A DNA stretch of 64,000 bases, taken from NCBI GenBank assembly GCA_963682055.1, contig OY821751.1, positions 7,192,001 through 7,256,000 on the forward strand, in the 5' to 3' direction. Each line of letters begins with the position of its first letter. Position 1 is the stretch's first letter. The translations under genes were made by a program, and so were the position numbers. Positions 44,285 through 55,993 of this stretch are shown piece after piece. The notes beneath the pieces were generated by a model. That model had not been told where the DNA came from. It saw only the letters and a list, made by a program, of their open reading frames with translations, and searched no databases. Source of the DNA: Primula veris. Its lineage: Eukaryota > Streptophyta > Magnoliopsida > Ericales > Primulaceae.

Positions 44285-44508
44285 GGAAGGTTGGGCATCT
44301 TCAATTCGTTTAAACCTCCCCGCCGTCCCGTTCGCTTCCCAAGAACCGACCGGTTTAGTTTCTCTCTTTACAAAAATTTATATTAATTATTCAAAATAAT
44401 TGGAAAGGATAACGTAATAAGATTAAATAACAAACGGCATGGAAAAAATATATAAATAAAAATATTACACAAAAAACGAGAAGTTGATGCGAAAAAAAAA
44501 ACAAAAAA

Positions 44509-44626
44509 GGGTGCAACACGAGGACTTCCCAGGGGGTCACCCATCCTAGTACTACTCTCGCCCAAGCACACTTAACTGCGGAGTTCTGATGGGATCCGGT
44601 GCATTAGTGCTGGTATGATCGCACCG
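44509..44626 (-). rRNA. 5S rRNA, copy 135
   Basis: Class Lg flank. 44626 c>g (RNA +1 G to C). Confidence 0.95.
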
Positions 44627-44829
44627 GAAAAGTTGCGCATCTTCAATTCGTTTAAACCTCCCCGCCGTCCCGTTTGCTTCCCAAGAACCGACCGGTTTAG
44701 TTTCTGTCTTTAACAAAATTTATATTAATTATTAAAAATAATTGGAAAGGATAACGTAATAAGATTAAATAACAAACGGCATGGAAAAAATATATAAATA
44801 AAAATATTAAACAAAAAAAAAACAAAAAA

Positions 44830-44947
44830 GGGTGCAACACGAGGACTTCCCAGGGGGTCACCCATCCTAGTACTACTCTCGCCCAAGCACACTTAACTGC
44901 GGAGTTCTGATGGGATCCGGTGCATTAGTGCTGGTATGATCGCACCC
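44830..44947 (-). rRNA. 5S rRNA, copy 136
   Basis: Class S flank; no difference from consensus. Confidence 0.97.
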
Positions 44948-45171
44948 GGAAGGTGGTGCATCTTCAATTCGTTTAAACCTCCCCGCCGTCCCGTTCGCTT
45001 CCCAAGAACCGACCGGTTTAGTTTCTCTCTTTACAAAAATTTATATTAATTATTCAAAATAATTGGAAAGGATAACGTAATAAGATTAAATAACAAACGG
45101 CATGGAAAAAATATATAAATAAAAATATTACACAAAAAACGAGAAGTTGATGCCAAAAAAAAAACAAAAGA

Positions 45172-45289
45172 GGGTGCAACACGAGGACTTCCCAGGGGGT
45201 CACCCATCCTAGTACTACTCTCGCCCAAGCACACTTAACTGCGGAGTTCTGATGAGATCCGGTGCATTAGTGCTGGTATGATCGCACCC
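45172..45289 (-). rRNA. 5S rRNA, copy 137
   Basis: Class Lc flank. 45255 g>a (RNA +35). Confidence 0.96.
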
Positions 45290-45513
45290 GGAAGGTTGTG
45301 CATCTTCAATTCGTTTAAACCTCCCCGCCGTCCCGTTCGCTTCCCAAGAACCGACCGGTTTAGTTTCTCTCTTTACAAAAATTTATATTAATTATTCAAA
45401 ATAATTGGAAAGGATAACGTAATAAGATTAAATAACAAACGGCATGGAAAAAATATATAAATAAAAATATTACACAAAAAACGAGAAGTTGATGCGAAAA
45501 AAAAAACAAAAAA

Positions 45514-45631
45514 GGGTGCAACACGAGGACTTCCCAGGGGGTCACCCATCCTAGTACTACTCTCGCCCAAGCACACTTAACTGCGGAGTTCTGATGGGAT
45601 CCGGTGCATTAGTGCTGGTATGATCGCACCG
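45514..45631 (-). rRNA. 5S rRNA, copy 138
   Basis: Class Lg flank. 45631 c>g (RNA +1 G to C). Confidence 0.95.
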
Positions 45632-45855
45632 GGAAGGTTGTGCATCTTCAATTCGTTTAAACCTCCCCGCCGTCCCGTTCGCTTACCAAGAACCGACCGG
45701 TTTAGTTTCTCTCTTTACAAAAATTTATATTAATTATTCAAAATAATTGGAAAGGATAACGTAATAAGATTAAATAACAAACGGCATGGAAAAAATATAT
45801 AAATAAAAATATTACACAAAAAACGAGAAGTTGATGCGAAAAAAAAAACAAAAAA

Positions 45856-45973
45856 GGGTGCAACACGAGGACTTCCCAGGGGGTCACCCATCCTAGTACT
45901 ACTCTCGCCGAAGCACACTTAACTGCGGAGTTCTGATGGGATCCGGTGCATTAGTGCTGGTATGATCGCACCG
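45856..45973 (-). rRNA. 5S rRNA, copy 139
   Basis: Class Lg flank. 45910 c>g (RNA +64, box A), 45973 c>g (+1 G to C). Confidence 0.95.
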
Positions 45974-46176
45974 GGAAGGTTGCGCATCTTCAATTCGTTT
46001 AAACCTCCCCGCCGTCCCGTTCGCTTCCCAAGAACCGACCGGTTTAGTTTCTGTCTTTAACAAAATTTATATTAATTATTCAAAATAATTGGAAAGGATA
46101 ACGTAATAAGATTAAATAACAAACGGCATGGAAAAAATATATAAATAAAAATATTACACAAAAAAAAAACAAAAAA

Positions 46177-46294
46177 GGGTGCAACACGAGGACTTCCCAG
46201 GGGGTCACCCATCCTAGTACTAGTCTCGCCCAAGCACACTTAACTGCGGAGTTCTGATGGGATCCAGTGCATTAGTGCTGGTATGATCGCACCC
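46177..46294 (-). rRNA. 5S rRNA, copy 140
   Basis: Class S flank. 46223 c>g (RNA +72, IE), 46266 g>a (+29, CpG). Confidence 0.95.
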
Positions 46295-46518
46295 GGAAGG
46301 TGGTGCATCTTCAATTCGTTTAAACCTCCCCGCCGTCCCGTTCGCTTCCCAAGAACCGACCGGTTTAATTTCTCTCTTTACAAAAATTTATATTAATTAT
46401 TCAAAATAATTGGAAAGGATAACGTAATAAGATTAAATAACAAACGGCATGGAAAAAATATATAAATAAAAATATTACACAAAAAACGAGAAGTTGATGC
46501 CAAAAAAAAAACAAAAGA

Positions 46519-46636
46519 GGGTGCAACACGAGGACTTCCTAGGGGGTCACCCATTCTAGTACTACTCTCGCCCAAGCACACTTAACTGCGGAGTTCTGTT
46601 GAGATCCGGTGCATTAGTGCTGGTATGATCGCACCC
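46519..46636 (-). rRNA. 5S rRNA, copy 141
   Basis: Class Lc flank. 46540 c>t (RNA +97), 46555 c>t (+82), 46599 a>t (+38), 46602 g>a (+35). Confidence 0.94.
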
Positions 46637-46861
46637 GGAAGGTTGTGCATCTTCAATTTGTTTAAACCTCCCCGCCGTCCCGTTCGCTTCCCAAGAACCG
46701 ACCGGTTTAGTTTCTCTCTTTACAAAAATTTATATTAATTATTCAAAATAATTGGAAAGGATAACGTAATAAGATTAAATAACAAACGGCATGGAAAAAA
46801 TATATAAATAAAAATATTACACAAAAAACGAGAAGTTGATGCGAAAAAAAAAAACAAAAAA

Positions 46862-46979
46862 GGGTGCAACACGAGGACTTCCCAGGGGGTCACCCATCCT
46901 AGTACTACTCTCGCCCAAGCACACTTGACTGTGGAGTTCTGATGGAATCCGGTGCATTAGTTCTGGTATGATCGCACCT
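46862..46979 (-). rRNA. 5S rRNA, copy 142, divergent
   Basis: Class Lg flank. 46927 a>g (RNA +53, box A), 46932 c>t (+48, CpG), 46946 g>a (+34), 46962 g>t (+18), 46979 c>t (+1). One of the most divergent copies. Confidence 0.93.
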
Positions 46980-47202
46980 GGAAGGTTGGGCATCTTCAAT
47001 TCGTTTAAACCTCCCCGCCGTCCCGTTCGCTTCCCAAGAACCGACCGGTTTAGTTTCTCTCTTTACAAAAATTTATATTAATTATTCAAAATAATTGGAA
47101 AGGATAACGTAATAAGATTAAATAACAAACGGCATGGAAAAAATATATAAATAAAAATATTACACAAAAAACGAGAAGTTGATGCGAAAAAAAAAAAAAA
47201 AA

Positions 47203-47320
47203 GGGTGCAACACGAGGATTTCCCAGGGGGTCACCCATCCTAGTACTACTCTCGCCCAAGCACACTTAACTGCGGAGTTCTGATGGGATCCAGTGCATTA
47301 GTGCTGGTATGATCGCTCCC
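47203..47320 (-). rRNA. 5S rRNA, copy 143
   Basis: Class Lg flank, A-tract without the c. 47219 c>t (RNA +102), 47292 g>a (+29, CpG), 47317 a>t (+4, helix I mismatch). Confidence 0.94.
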
Positions 47321-47544
47321 GGAAGGTTGTGCATCTTCAATTCGTTTAAACCTCCCCGCCGTCCCGTTCGCTTCCCAAGAACCGACCGGTTTAGTTTCTC
47401 TGTTTACAAAAATTTATATTAATTATTCAAAATAATTGGAAAGGATAACGTAATAAGATTAAATAACAAACGGCATGGAAAAAATATATAAATAAAAATA
47501 TTACACAAAAAACGAGAAGTTGATGCGAAAAAAAAAACAAAAAA

Positions 47545-47662
47545 GGGTGCAACACAAGGACTTCCCAGGGGGTCACCCATCCTAGTACTACTCTCGCCCA
47601 AGCACACTTAACTGCGGAGTTCTGATGGGATCCGGTGCATTAGTTCTGGTATGATCGCACCC
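47545..47662 (-). rRNA. 5S rRNA, copy 144
   Basis: Class Lg flank. 47556 g>a (RNA +107, CpG), 47645 g>t (+18). Confidence 0.95.
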
Positions 47663-47886
47663 GGAATGTTGTGCATCTTCAATTCGTTTAAACCTCCCCG
47701 CTGTCCCGTTCGCTTCCCAAGAACCGACCGGTTTAGTTTCTCTCTTTACAAAAATTTATATTAATTATTCAAAATAATTGGAAAGGATAACGTAATAAGA
47801 TTAAATAACAAACGGCATGGAAAAAATATATAAATAAAAATATTACACAAAAAACGAGAAGTTGATGCGAAAAAAAAAACAAAAAA

Positions 47887-48004
47887 GGGTGCAACACGAG
47901 GACTTCCCAGGGGGTCACCCATCCTAGTACTACTCTCGCCCAAGCACACTTAACTGCGGAATTCTGATGGGATCCGGTGCATTAATGCTGGTATGATCGC
48001 ACCC
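47887..48004 (-). rRNA. 5S rRNA, copy 145
   Basis: Class Lg flank. 47961 g>a (RNA +44), 47985 g>a (+20). Confidence 0.95.
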
Positions 48005-48228
48005 GGAAGGTTGTGCATCTTCAATTCGTTTAAACCTCCCCGCCGTCCCGTTCGCTTCCCAAGAACCGACCGGTTTAGTTTCTCTCTTTACAAAAATTTA
48101 TATTAATTATTCAAAATAATTGGAAAGGATAACGTAATAAGATTAAATAACAAACGGCATGGAAAAAATATATAAATAAAAATATTACACAAAAAACGAG
48201 AAGTTGATGCCAAAAAAAAAACAAAAGA

Positions 48229-48346
48229 GGGTGCAACACGAGGACTTCCCAGTGGGTCACCCATCCTAGTACTACTCTCGCCCAAGCACACTTAACTGCG
48301 GAGTTCTGATGGGATCCGGTGCATTAGTGCTGGTATGATCGCACTC
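48229..48346 (-). rRNA. 5S rRNA, copy 146
   Basis: Class Lc flank. 48253 g>t (RNA +94, box C), 48345 c>t (+2, A-C mismatch in helix I). Shared with copy 151. Confidence 0.94.
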
Positions 48347-48570
48347 GGAAGGTGGTGCATCTTCAATTCGTTTAAACCTCCCCGCCGTTCCGTTCGCTTC
48401 CCAAGAACCGACCGGTTTAGTTTTTCTCTTTACAAAAATTTATATTAATTATTCAAAATAATTGGAAAAGATAACGTAATAAGATTAAATAACAAACGGC
48501 ATGGAAAAAATATATAAATAAAAATATTACACAAAAAACGAGAAGTTGATGCGAAAAAAAAAACAAAAAA

Positions 48571-48688
48571 GGGTTCAACACGAGGACTTCCCAGGGGGTC
48601 ACCCATCCTAGTACTACTCTCGCCCAAGCACACTTAACTGCGGAGTTCTGATGGGATCCGGTGAATTAGTGCTGGTATGATCGCACCC
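48571..48688 (-). rRNA. 5S rRNA, copy 147
   Basis: Class Lg flank. 48575 g>t (RNA +114, helix I mismatch), 48664 c>a (+25). Confidence 0.94.
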
Positions 48689-48912
48689 GGAAGGTTGCGC
48701 ATCTTCAATTCGTTTAAACCTCCCCGCCGTCCCGTTCGCTTCCCAAGAACCGACCGGTTTAGTTTCTGTCTTTAACAAAATTTATATTAATTATTCAAAA
48801 TAATTGGAAAGGATAACGTAATAAGATTAAATAACAAACGGCATGGAAAAAATATATAAATAAAAATATTACACAAAAAACGAGAAGTTGATGCGAAAAA
48901 AAAAACAAAAAA

Positions 48913-49030
48913 GGGTGCAACACGAGGACTTCCCAGGGGGTCACCCATCGTAGTACTACTCTCGCCCAAGCACACTTAACTGCGGAGTTCTGATGGGATC
49001 CGGTGCATTAGTGCTGGTATGATCGCACCG
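48913..49030 (-). rRNA. 5S rRNA, copy 148
   Basis: Class Lg flank. 48950 c>g (RNA +81, box C), 49030 c>g (+1 G to C). Confidence 0.94.
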
Positions 49031-49233
49031 GGAAGGTTGCGCATCTTCAATTCGTTTAAACCTCCCCGCCGTCCCGTTCGCTTCCCAAGAACCGACCGGT
49101 TTAGTTTCTGTCTTTAACAAAATTTATATTAATTATTCAAAATAATTGGAAAGGATAACGTAATAAGATTAAATAACAAACGGCATGGAAAAAATATATA
49201 AATAAAAATATTACACAAAAAAAAAACAAAAAA

Positions 49234-49351
49234 TGGTGCAACACGAGGACTTCCCAGGGGGTCACCCATCCTAGTACTACTCTCGCCCAAGCACACTTAA
49301 CTGCGGAGTTCTGATGGGATCCGGTGCATTAGTGCTGGTATGATCGCACCC
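49234..49351 (-). rRNA. 5S rRNA, copy 149
   Basis: Class S flank. 49234 g>t (RNA +118 C to A). Confidence 0.95.
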
Positions 49352-49575
49352 GAAAGGTGGTGCATCTTCAATTCGTTTAAACCTCCCCGCCGTCCCGTTC
49401 GCTTCCCAAGAACCGACCGGTTTAGTTTCTCTCTTTACAAAAATTTATATTAATTATTCAAAATAATTGGAGAGGATAACGTAATAAGATTAAATAACAA
49501 ACGGCATGGAAAAAATATATAAATAAAAATATTACACAAAAAACGAGAAGTTGATGCCAAAAAAAAAACAAAAGA

Positions 49576-49693
49576 GGGTGCAACACAAGGACTTCCCAGG
49601 GGGTCACCCATCCTAGTACTACTCTCGCCCAAGCACACTTAACTGCGGAGTTCTGATGAGATCCGGTGCATTAGTGCTGGTATGATCGCACCC
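49576..49693 (-). rRNA. 5S rRNA, copy 150
   Basis: Class Lc flank. 49587 g>a (RNA +107, CpG), 49659 g>a (+35). Confidence 0.95.
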
Positions 49694-49917
49694 GGAAGGT
49701 TGTGCATCTTCAATTCGTTTAAACCTCCCCGCCGTCCCGTTCGCTTCCCAAGAACCGACCGGTTTAGTTTCTCTCTTTACAAAAATTTATATTAATTATT
49801 CAAAATAATTGGAAAGGATAACGTAATAAGATTAAATAACAAACGGCATGGAAAAAATATATAAATAAAAATATTACACAAAAAACGAGAAGTTGATGCC
49901 AAAAAAAAAACAAAAGA

Positions 49918-50035
49918 GGGTGCAACACGAGGACTTCCCAGTGGGTCACCCATCCTAGTACTACTCTCGCCCAAGCACACTTAACTGCGGAGTTCTGATG
50001 GGATCCGGTGCATTAGTGCTGGTATGATCGCACTC
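49918..50035 (-). rRNA. 5S rRNA, copy 151
   Basis: Class Lc flank. 49942 g>t (RNA +94), 50034 c>t (+2), as in copy 146. Confidence 0.94.
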
Positions 50036-50259
50036 GGAAGGTGGTGCATCTTCAATTCGTTTAAACCTCCCCGCCGTTCCGTTCGCTTCCCAAGAACCGA
50101 CCGGTTTAGTTTTTCTCTTTACAAAAATTTATATTAATTATTCAAAATAATTGGAAAAGATAACGTAATAAGATTAAATAACAAACGGCATGGAAAAAAT
50201 ATATAAATAAAAATATTACACAAAAAACGAGAAGTTGATGCGAAAAAAAAAACAAAAAA

Positions 50260-50377
50260 GGGTTCAACACGAGGACTTCCCAGGGGGTCACCCATCCTAG
50301 TACTACTCTCGCCCAAGCACACTTAACTGCGGAGTTCTGATGGGATCCGGTGAATTAGTGCTGGTATGATCGCACCC
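50260..50377 (-). rRNA. 5S rRNA, copy 152
   Basis: Class Lg flank. 50264 g>t (RNA +114), 50353 c>a (+25), as in copy 147. Confidence 0.94.
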
Positions 50378-50601
50378 GGAAGGTTGCGCATCTTCAATTC
50401 GTTTAAACCTCCCCGCCGTCCCGTTCGCTTCCCAAGAACCGACCGGTTTAGTTTCTGTCTTTAACAAAATTTATATTAATTATTCAAAATAATTGGAAAG
50501 GATAACGTAATAAGATTAAATAACAAACGGCATGGAAAAAATATATAAATAAAAATATTACACAAAAAACGAGAAGTTGATGCGAAAAAAAAAACAAAAA
50601 A

Positions 50602-50719
50602 GGGTGCAACACGAGGACTTCCCAGGGGGTCACCCATCGTAGTACTACTCTCGCCCAAGCACACTTAACTGCGGAGTTCTGATGGGATCCGGTGCATTAG
50701 TGCTGGTATGATCGCACCG
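50602..50719 (-). rRNA. 5S rRNA, copy 153
   Basis: Class Lg flank. 50639 c>g (RNA +81), 50719 c>g (+1), as in copy 148. Confidence 0.94.
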
Positions 50720-50922
50720 GGAAGGTTGCGCATCTTCAATTCGTTTAAACCTCCCCGCCGTCCCGTTCGCTTCCCAAGAACCGACCGGTTTAGTTTCTGT
50801 CTTTAACAAAATTTATATTAATTATTCAAAATAATTGGAAAGGATAACGTAATAAGATTAAATAACAAACGGCATGGAAAAAATATATAAATAAAAATAT
50901 TACACAAAAAAAAAACAAAAAA

Positions 50923-51040
50923 TGGTGCAACACGAGGACTTCCCAGGGGGTCACCCATCCTAGTACTACTCTCGCCCAAGCACACTTAACTGCGGAGTTC
51001 TGATGGGATCCGGTGCATTAGTGCTGGTATGATCGCACCC
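50923..51040 (-). rRNA. 5S rRNA, copy 154
   Basis: Class S flank. 50923 g>t (RNA +118), as in copy 149. Confidence 0.95.
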
Positions 51041-51264
51041 GAAAGGTGGTGCATCTTCAATTCGTTTAAACCTCCCCGCCGTCCCGTTCGCTTCCCAAGA
51101 ACCGACCGGTTTAGTTTCTCTCTTTACAAAAATTTATATTAATTATTCAAAATAATTGGAGAGGATAACGTAATAAGATTAAATAACAAACGGCATGGAA
51201 AAAATATATAAATAAAAATATTACACAAAAAACGAGAAGTTGATGCCAAAAAAAAAACAAAAGA

Positions 51265-51382
51265 GGGTGCAACACAAGGACTTCCCAGGGGGTCACCCAT
51301 CCTAGTACTACTCTCGCCCAAGCACACTTAACTGCGGAGTTCTGATGAGATCCGGTGCATTAGTGCTGGTATGATCGCACCC
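51265..51382 (-). rRNA. 5S rRNA, copy 155
   Basis: Class Lc flank. 51276 g>a (RNA +107), 51348 g>a (+35), as in copy 150. Confidence 0.95.
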
Positions 51383-51607
51383 GGAAGGTTGTGCATCTTC
51401 AATTCGTTTAAACCTCCCCGCCGTCCCGTTCGCTTCCCAAGAACCGACCGGTTTAGTTTCTCTCTTTACAAAAATTTATATTAATTATTCAAAATAATTG
51501 GAAAGGATAACGTAATAAGATTAAATAACAAACGGCATGGAAAAAATATATAAATAAAAATATTACACAAAAAACGAGAAGTTGATGCGAAAAAAAAAAA
51601 CAAAAAA

Positions 51608-51725
51608 GGGTGCAACACGAGGACTTCCCAGGGGGTCACCCATCCTAGTACTACTCTCGCCCAAGCACACTTAACTGCGGAGTTCTGAAGGGATCCGGTG
51701 CATTAGTGCTGGTATGATCGCACCC
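51608..51725 (-). rRNA. 5S rRNA, copy 156
   Basis: Class Lg flank. 51689 t>a (RNA +37). Confidence 0.96.
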
Positions 51726-51949
51726 GGAAGGTTGGGCATCTTCAATTCGTTTAAACCTCCCCGCCGTCCCGTTCGCTTCCCAAGAACCGACCGGTTTAGT
51801 TTCTCTCTTTACAAAAATTTATATTAATTATTCAAAATAATTGGAAAGGATAACGTAATAAGATTAAATAACAAACGGCATGGAAAAAATATATAAATAA
51901 AAATATTACACAAAAAACGAGAAGTTGATGCGAAAAAAAAAACAAAAAA

Positions 51950-52067
51950 GGGTGCAACACGAGGACTTCCCAGGGGGTCACCCATCCTAGTACTATTCTC
52001 GCCCAGGCACACTTCACTGTGGAGTTCTGATGGGATCCGGTGCATTAGTGCTGGTATGATCGCACCC
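51950..52067 (-). rRNA. 5S rRNA, copy 157
   Basis: Class Lg flank. 51996 c>t (RNA +72, IE), 52006 a>g (+62) and 52015 a>c (+53) in box A, 52020 c>t (+48, CpG). Confidence 0.93.
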
Positions 52068-52270
52068 GGAAGGTTGTGCATCTTCAATTCGTTTAAACCT
52101 CCCCGCCGTCCCGTTCGCTTCCCAAGAACCGACCGGTTTAGTTTCTGTCTTTAACAAAATTTATATTAATTATTCAAAATAATTGGAAAGGATAACGTAA
52201 TAATATTAAATAACAAACGGCATGGAAAAAATATATAAATAAAAATATTACACAAAAAAAAAACAAAAAA

Positions 52271-52388
52271 TGGTGCAACACGAGGACTTCCCAGGGGGTC
52301 ACCCATCCTAGTACTACTCTCGCCCAAGCACACTTAACTGCGGAGTTCTGATGGGATCCGGTGCATTAGTGCTGGTATGATCGCACCC
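52271..52388 (-). rRNA. 5S rRNA, copy 158
   Basis: Class S flank. 52271 g>t (RNA +118). Confidence 0.95.
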
Positions 52389-52612
52389 GGAAGGTGGTGC
52401 ATCTTCAATTCGTTTAAACCTCCCCGCCGTCCCGTTCGCTTCCCAAGAACCGACCGGTTTAGTTTCTCTCTTTACAAAAATTTATATTAATTATTCAAAA
52501 TAATTGGAGAGGATAACGTAATAAGATTAAATAACAAACGGCATGGAAAAAATATATAAATAAAAATATTACACAAAAAACGAGAAGTTGATGCCAAAAA
52601 AAAAACAAAAGA

Positions 52613-52730
52613 GAGTGCAACACAAGGACTTCCCAGGGGGTCACCCATCCTAGTACTACTCTCGCCCAAGCACACTTAACTGCGGAGTTCTGATGAGATC
52701 CGGTGCATTAGTGCTGGTATGATCGCACCC
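52613..52730 (-). rRNA. 5S rRNA, copy 159
   Basis: Class Lc flank. 52614 g>a (RNA +117), 52624 g>a (+107, CpG), 52696 g>a (+35). Confidence 0.94.
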
Positions 52731-52955
52731 GGAAGGTTGTGCATCTTCAATTCGTTTAAACCTCCCCGCCGTCCCGTTCGCTTCCCAAGAACCGACCGGT
52801 TTAGTTTCTCTCTTTACAAAAATTTATATTAATTATTCAAAATAATTGGAAAGGATAACGTAATAAGATTAAATAACAAACGGCATGGAAAAAATATATA
52901 AATAAAAATATTACACAAAAAACGAGAAGTTGATGCGAAAAAAAAAAACAAAAAA

Positions 52956-53073
52956 GGGTGCAACACGAGGACTTCCCAGGGGGTCACCCATCCTAGTACT
53001 ACTCTCGCCCAAGCACACTTAACTGCGGAGTTCTGATGGGATCCGGTGCATTAGTGCTGGTATGATCGCACCC
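52956..53073 (-). rRNA. 5S rRNA, copy 160
   Basis: Class Lg flank; no difference from consensus. Confidence 0.97.
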
Positions 53074-53297
53074 GGAAGGTTGGGCATCTTCAATTCGTTT
53101 AAACCTCCCCGCCGTCCCGTTCGCTTCCCAAGAACCGACCGGTTTAGTTTCTCTCTTTACAAAAATTTATATTAATTATTCAAAATAATTGGAAAGGATA
53201 ACGTAATAAGATTAAATAACAAACGGCATGGAAAAAATATATAAATAAAAATATTACACAAAAAACGAGAAGTTGATGCGAAAAAAAAAACAAAAAA

Positions 53298-53415
53298 GGG
53301 TGCAACACGAGGACTTCCCAGGGGGTCACCCATCCTAGTACTACTCTCGCCCAGGCACACTTCACTGTGGAGTTCTGATGGGATCCGGTGCATTAGTGCT
53401 GGTATGATCGCACCC
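53298..53415 (-). rRNA. 5S rRNA, copy 161
   Basis: Class Lg flank. 53354 a>g (RNA +62), 53363 a>c (+53), 53368 c>t (+48), as in copy 157. Confidence 0.94.
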
Positions 53416-53618
53416 GGAAGGTTGTGCATCTTCAATTCGTTTAAACCTCCCCGCCGTCCCGTTCGCTTCCCAAGAACCGACCGGTTTAGTTTCTCTCTTT
53501 ACAAAAATTTATATTAATTATTCAAAATAATTGGAAAGGATAACGTAATAAGATTAAATAACAAACGGCATGGAAAACATATATAAATAAAAATATTACA
53601 CAAAAAAAAAACAAAAAA

Positions 53619-53736
53619 GGGTGCAACACGAGGACTTCCCAGGGGGTCACCCATCCTAGTACTACTCTCGCCCAAGCACACTTAACTGCGGAGTTCTGAT
53701 GGGATCCGGTGCATTAGTGCTGGTATGATCGCACCC
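53619..53736 (-). rRNA. 5S rRNA, copy 162
   Basis: Class S flank; no difference from consensus. Confidence 0.97.
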
Positions 53737-53960
53737 GGAAGGTTGTGCATCTTCAATTCGTTTAAACCTCCCCGCCGTCCCGTTCGCTTCCCAAGAACCG
53801 ACCGGTTTAGTTTCTCTCTTTACAAAAATTTATATTAATTATTCAAAATAATTGGAAAGGATAACGTAATAAGATTAAATAACAAACGGCATGGAAAAAA
53901 TATATAAATAAAAATATTACACAAAAAACGAGAAGTTGATGCCAAAAAAAAAACAAAAGA

Positions 53961-54078
53961 GGGTGCAACACGAGGACTTCCCAGGGGGTCACCCATCCTA
54001 GTACTACTCTCGCCCAAGCACACTTAACTGCGGAGTTCTGATGGGATCCGGTGCATTAATGCTGGTATGATTGCACCC
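53961..54078 (-). rRNA. 5S rRNA, copy 163
   Basis: Class Lc flank. 54059 g>a (RNA +20), 54072 c>t (+7, CpG). Confidence 0.95.
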
Positions 54079-54302
54079 GGAAGGTTGTGCATCTTCAATT
54101 CGTTTAAACCTCCCCGCCGTCCCGTTCGCTTCCCAAGAACCGACCGGTTTAGTTTCTCTCTTTACAAAAATTTATATTAATTATTCAAAATAATTGGAAA
54201 GGATAACGTAATAAAATTAAATAACAAACGGCATGGAAAAAATATATAAATAAAAATATTACACAAAAAACGAGAAATTGATTCGAAAAAAAAAACAAAA
54301 AA

Positions 54303-54420
54303 GGGTGCAACACGAGGACTTCCCAGGGGGTCACCCATCCTAGTACTACTCTCGCCCAAGCACACTTAACTGCGGAGTTCTGATGGGATCCGGTGCATTA
54401 GTGCTGGTATGATCGCACCG
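54303..54420 (-). rRNA. 5S rRNA, copy 164
   Basis: Class Lg flank ('gattcg'). 54420 c>g (RNA +1 G to C). Confidence 0.95.
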
Positions 54421-54623
54421 GGAAGGTTGCGCATCTTCAATTCGTTTAAACCTCCCCGCCGTCCCGTTCGCTTCCCAAGAACCGACCGGTTTAGTTTCTG
54501 TCTTTAACAAAATTTATATTAATTATTCAAAATAATTGGAAAGGATAACGTAATAAGATTAAATAACAAACGGCATGGAAAAAATATATAAATAAAAATA
54601 TTACACAAAAAAAAAACAAAAAA

Positions 54624-54741
54624 GGGTGCAACACGAGGACTTCCCAGGGGGTCACCCATCCTAGTACTACTCTCGCCCAAGCACACTTGACTGCGGAGTT
54701 CTGATGGGATCCAGTGCATTAGTGCTGGTATGATCGCACCC
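54624..54741 (-). rRNA. 5S rRNA, copy 165
   Basis: Class S flank. 54689 a>g (RNA +53, box A), 54713 g>a (+29, CpG). Confidence 0.95.
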
Positions 54742-54966
54742 GGAAGGTGGTGCATCTTCAATTCGTTTAAACCTCCCCGCCGTCCCGTTCGCTTACCAAG
54801 AACCGACCGGTTTAGTTTCTCTCTTTACAAAAATTTATATTAATTATTCAAAATAATTGGAAAGGATAACGTAATAAGATTAAATAACAAACGGCATGGA
54901 AAAAATATATAAATAAAAATATTACACAAAAAACGAGAAGTTGATGCTAAAAAAAAAAACAAAAAA

Positions 54967-55084
54967 GGGTGCAACACGAGGACTTCCCAGGGGGTCACCC
55001 ATCCTAGTACTACTCTCGCCCAAGCACACTTAACTGCGGAGTTCTGATGAGATCCGGTGCATTAGTGCTGGTATGATGGCACCC
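54967..55084 (-). rRNA. 5S rRNA, copy 166
   Basis: Class L flank ('gatgct'). 55050 g>a (RNA +35), 55078 c>g (+7). Confidence 0.95.
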
Positions 55085-55309
55085 GGAAAGTTGTGCATCT
55101 TCAATTTGTTTAAACCTCCCCGCCGTCCCGTTCGCTTCCCAAGAACCGACCGGTTTAGTTTCTCTCTTTACAAAAATTTATATTAATTATTCAAAATAAT
55201 TGGAAAGGATAACGTAATAAGATTAAATAACAAACGGCATGGAAAAAATATATAAATAAAAATATTACACAAAAAACGAGAAGTTGATGCGAAAAAAAAA
55301 AACAAAAAA

Positions 55310-55427
55310 GGGTGCAACACGAGGACTTCCCAGGGGGTCACCCATCCTAGTACTACTCTCGCCCAAGCACACTTAACTGCGGAGTTCTGATGGGATCCGG
55401 TGCATTAGTGCTGGTATGATCGCACCC
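55310..55427 (-). rRNA. 5S rRNA, copy 167
   Basis: Class Lg flank; no difference from consensus. Confidence 0.97.
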
Positions 55428-55651
55428 GAAAGGTTGGGCATCTTCAATTCCTTTAAACCTCCCCGCCGTCCCGTTCGCTTCCCAAGAACCGACCGGTTTA
55501 GTTTCTCTCTTTACAAAAATTTATATTAATTATTCAAAATAATTGGAAAGGATAACGTAATAAGATTAAATAACAAACGGCATGGAAAAAATATATAAAT
55601 AAAAATATTACACAAAAAACGAGAAGTTGATGCGAAAAAAAAAACAAAAAA

Positions 55652-55769
55652 GGGTGCAACACGAGGACTTCCCAGGGGGTCACCCATCCTAGTACTACTC
55701 TCGCCCAAGCACACTTAACTGCAGAGTTCTGATGGGATCCGGTGCATTAGTGCTGGTATGATCGCACCC
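55652..55769 (-). rRNA. 5S rRNA, copy 168
   Basis: Class Lg flank. 55723 g>a (RNA +47, CpG). Confidence 0.96.
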
Positions 55770-55993
55770 GGAAGATTGTGCATCTTCAATTCATTTAAAC
55801 CTCCCCGCCGTCCCGTTCGCTTCCCAAGAACCGACCGGTTTAGTTTCTCTCTTTACAAAAATTTATATTAATTATTCAAAATAATTGGAAAGGATAACGT
55901 AATAAGATTAAATAACAAACGGCATGGAAAAAATATATAAATAAAAATATTACACAAAAAACGAGAAGTTGATGCCAAAAAAAAAACAAAAGA

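Larger units (their letters stand above)
43824..46979. repeat. 2695-bp offset duplication (copies 133-134 and 141-142)
   Basis: 43824-44284 and 46519-46979 share 'ttcctagg', 'tgttgagatcc', 'aatttgttt', c>t at +1 and 'ggttgggc'. Confidence 0.85.
48229..51382. repeat. 1689-bp tandem duplication (copies 146-150 and 151-155)
   Basis: 48229-49693 and 49918-51382 match unit for unit (L-L-L-S-L) in every private change listed. Confidence 0.93.
50923..53415. repeat. 1348-bp tandem duplication (copies 154-157 and 158-161)
   Basis: 50923-52067 and 52271-53415 share 'aaatggtgc', g>a at RNA +107 and +35, and the box A pair a>g/a>c. It overlaps the end of the previous duplication. Confidence 0.9.
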
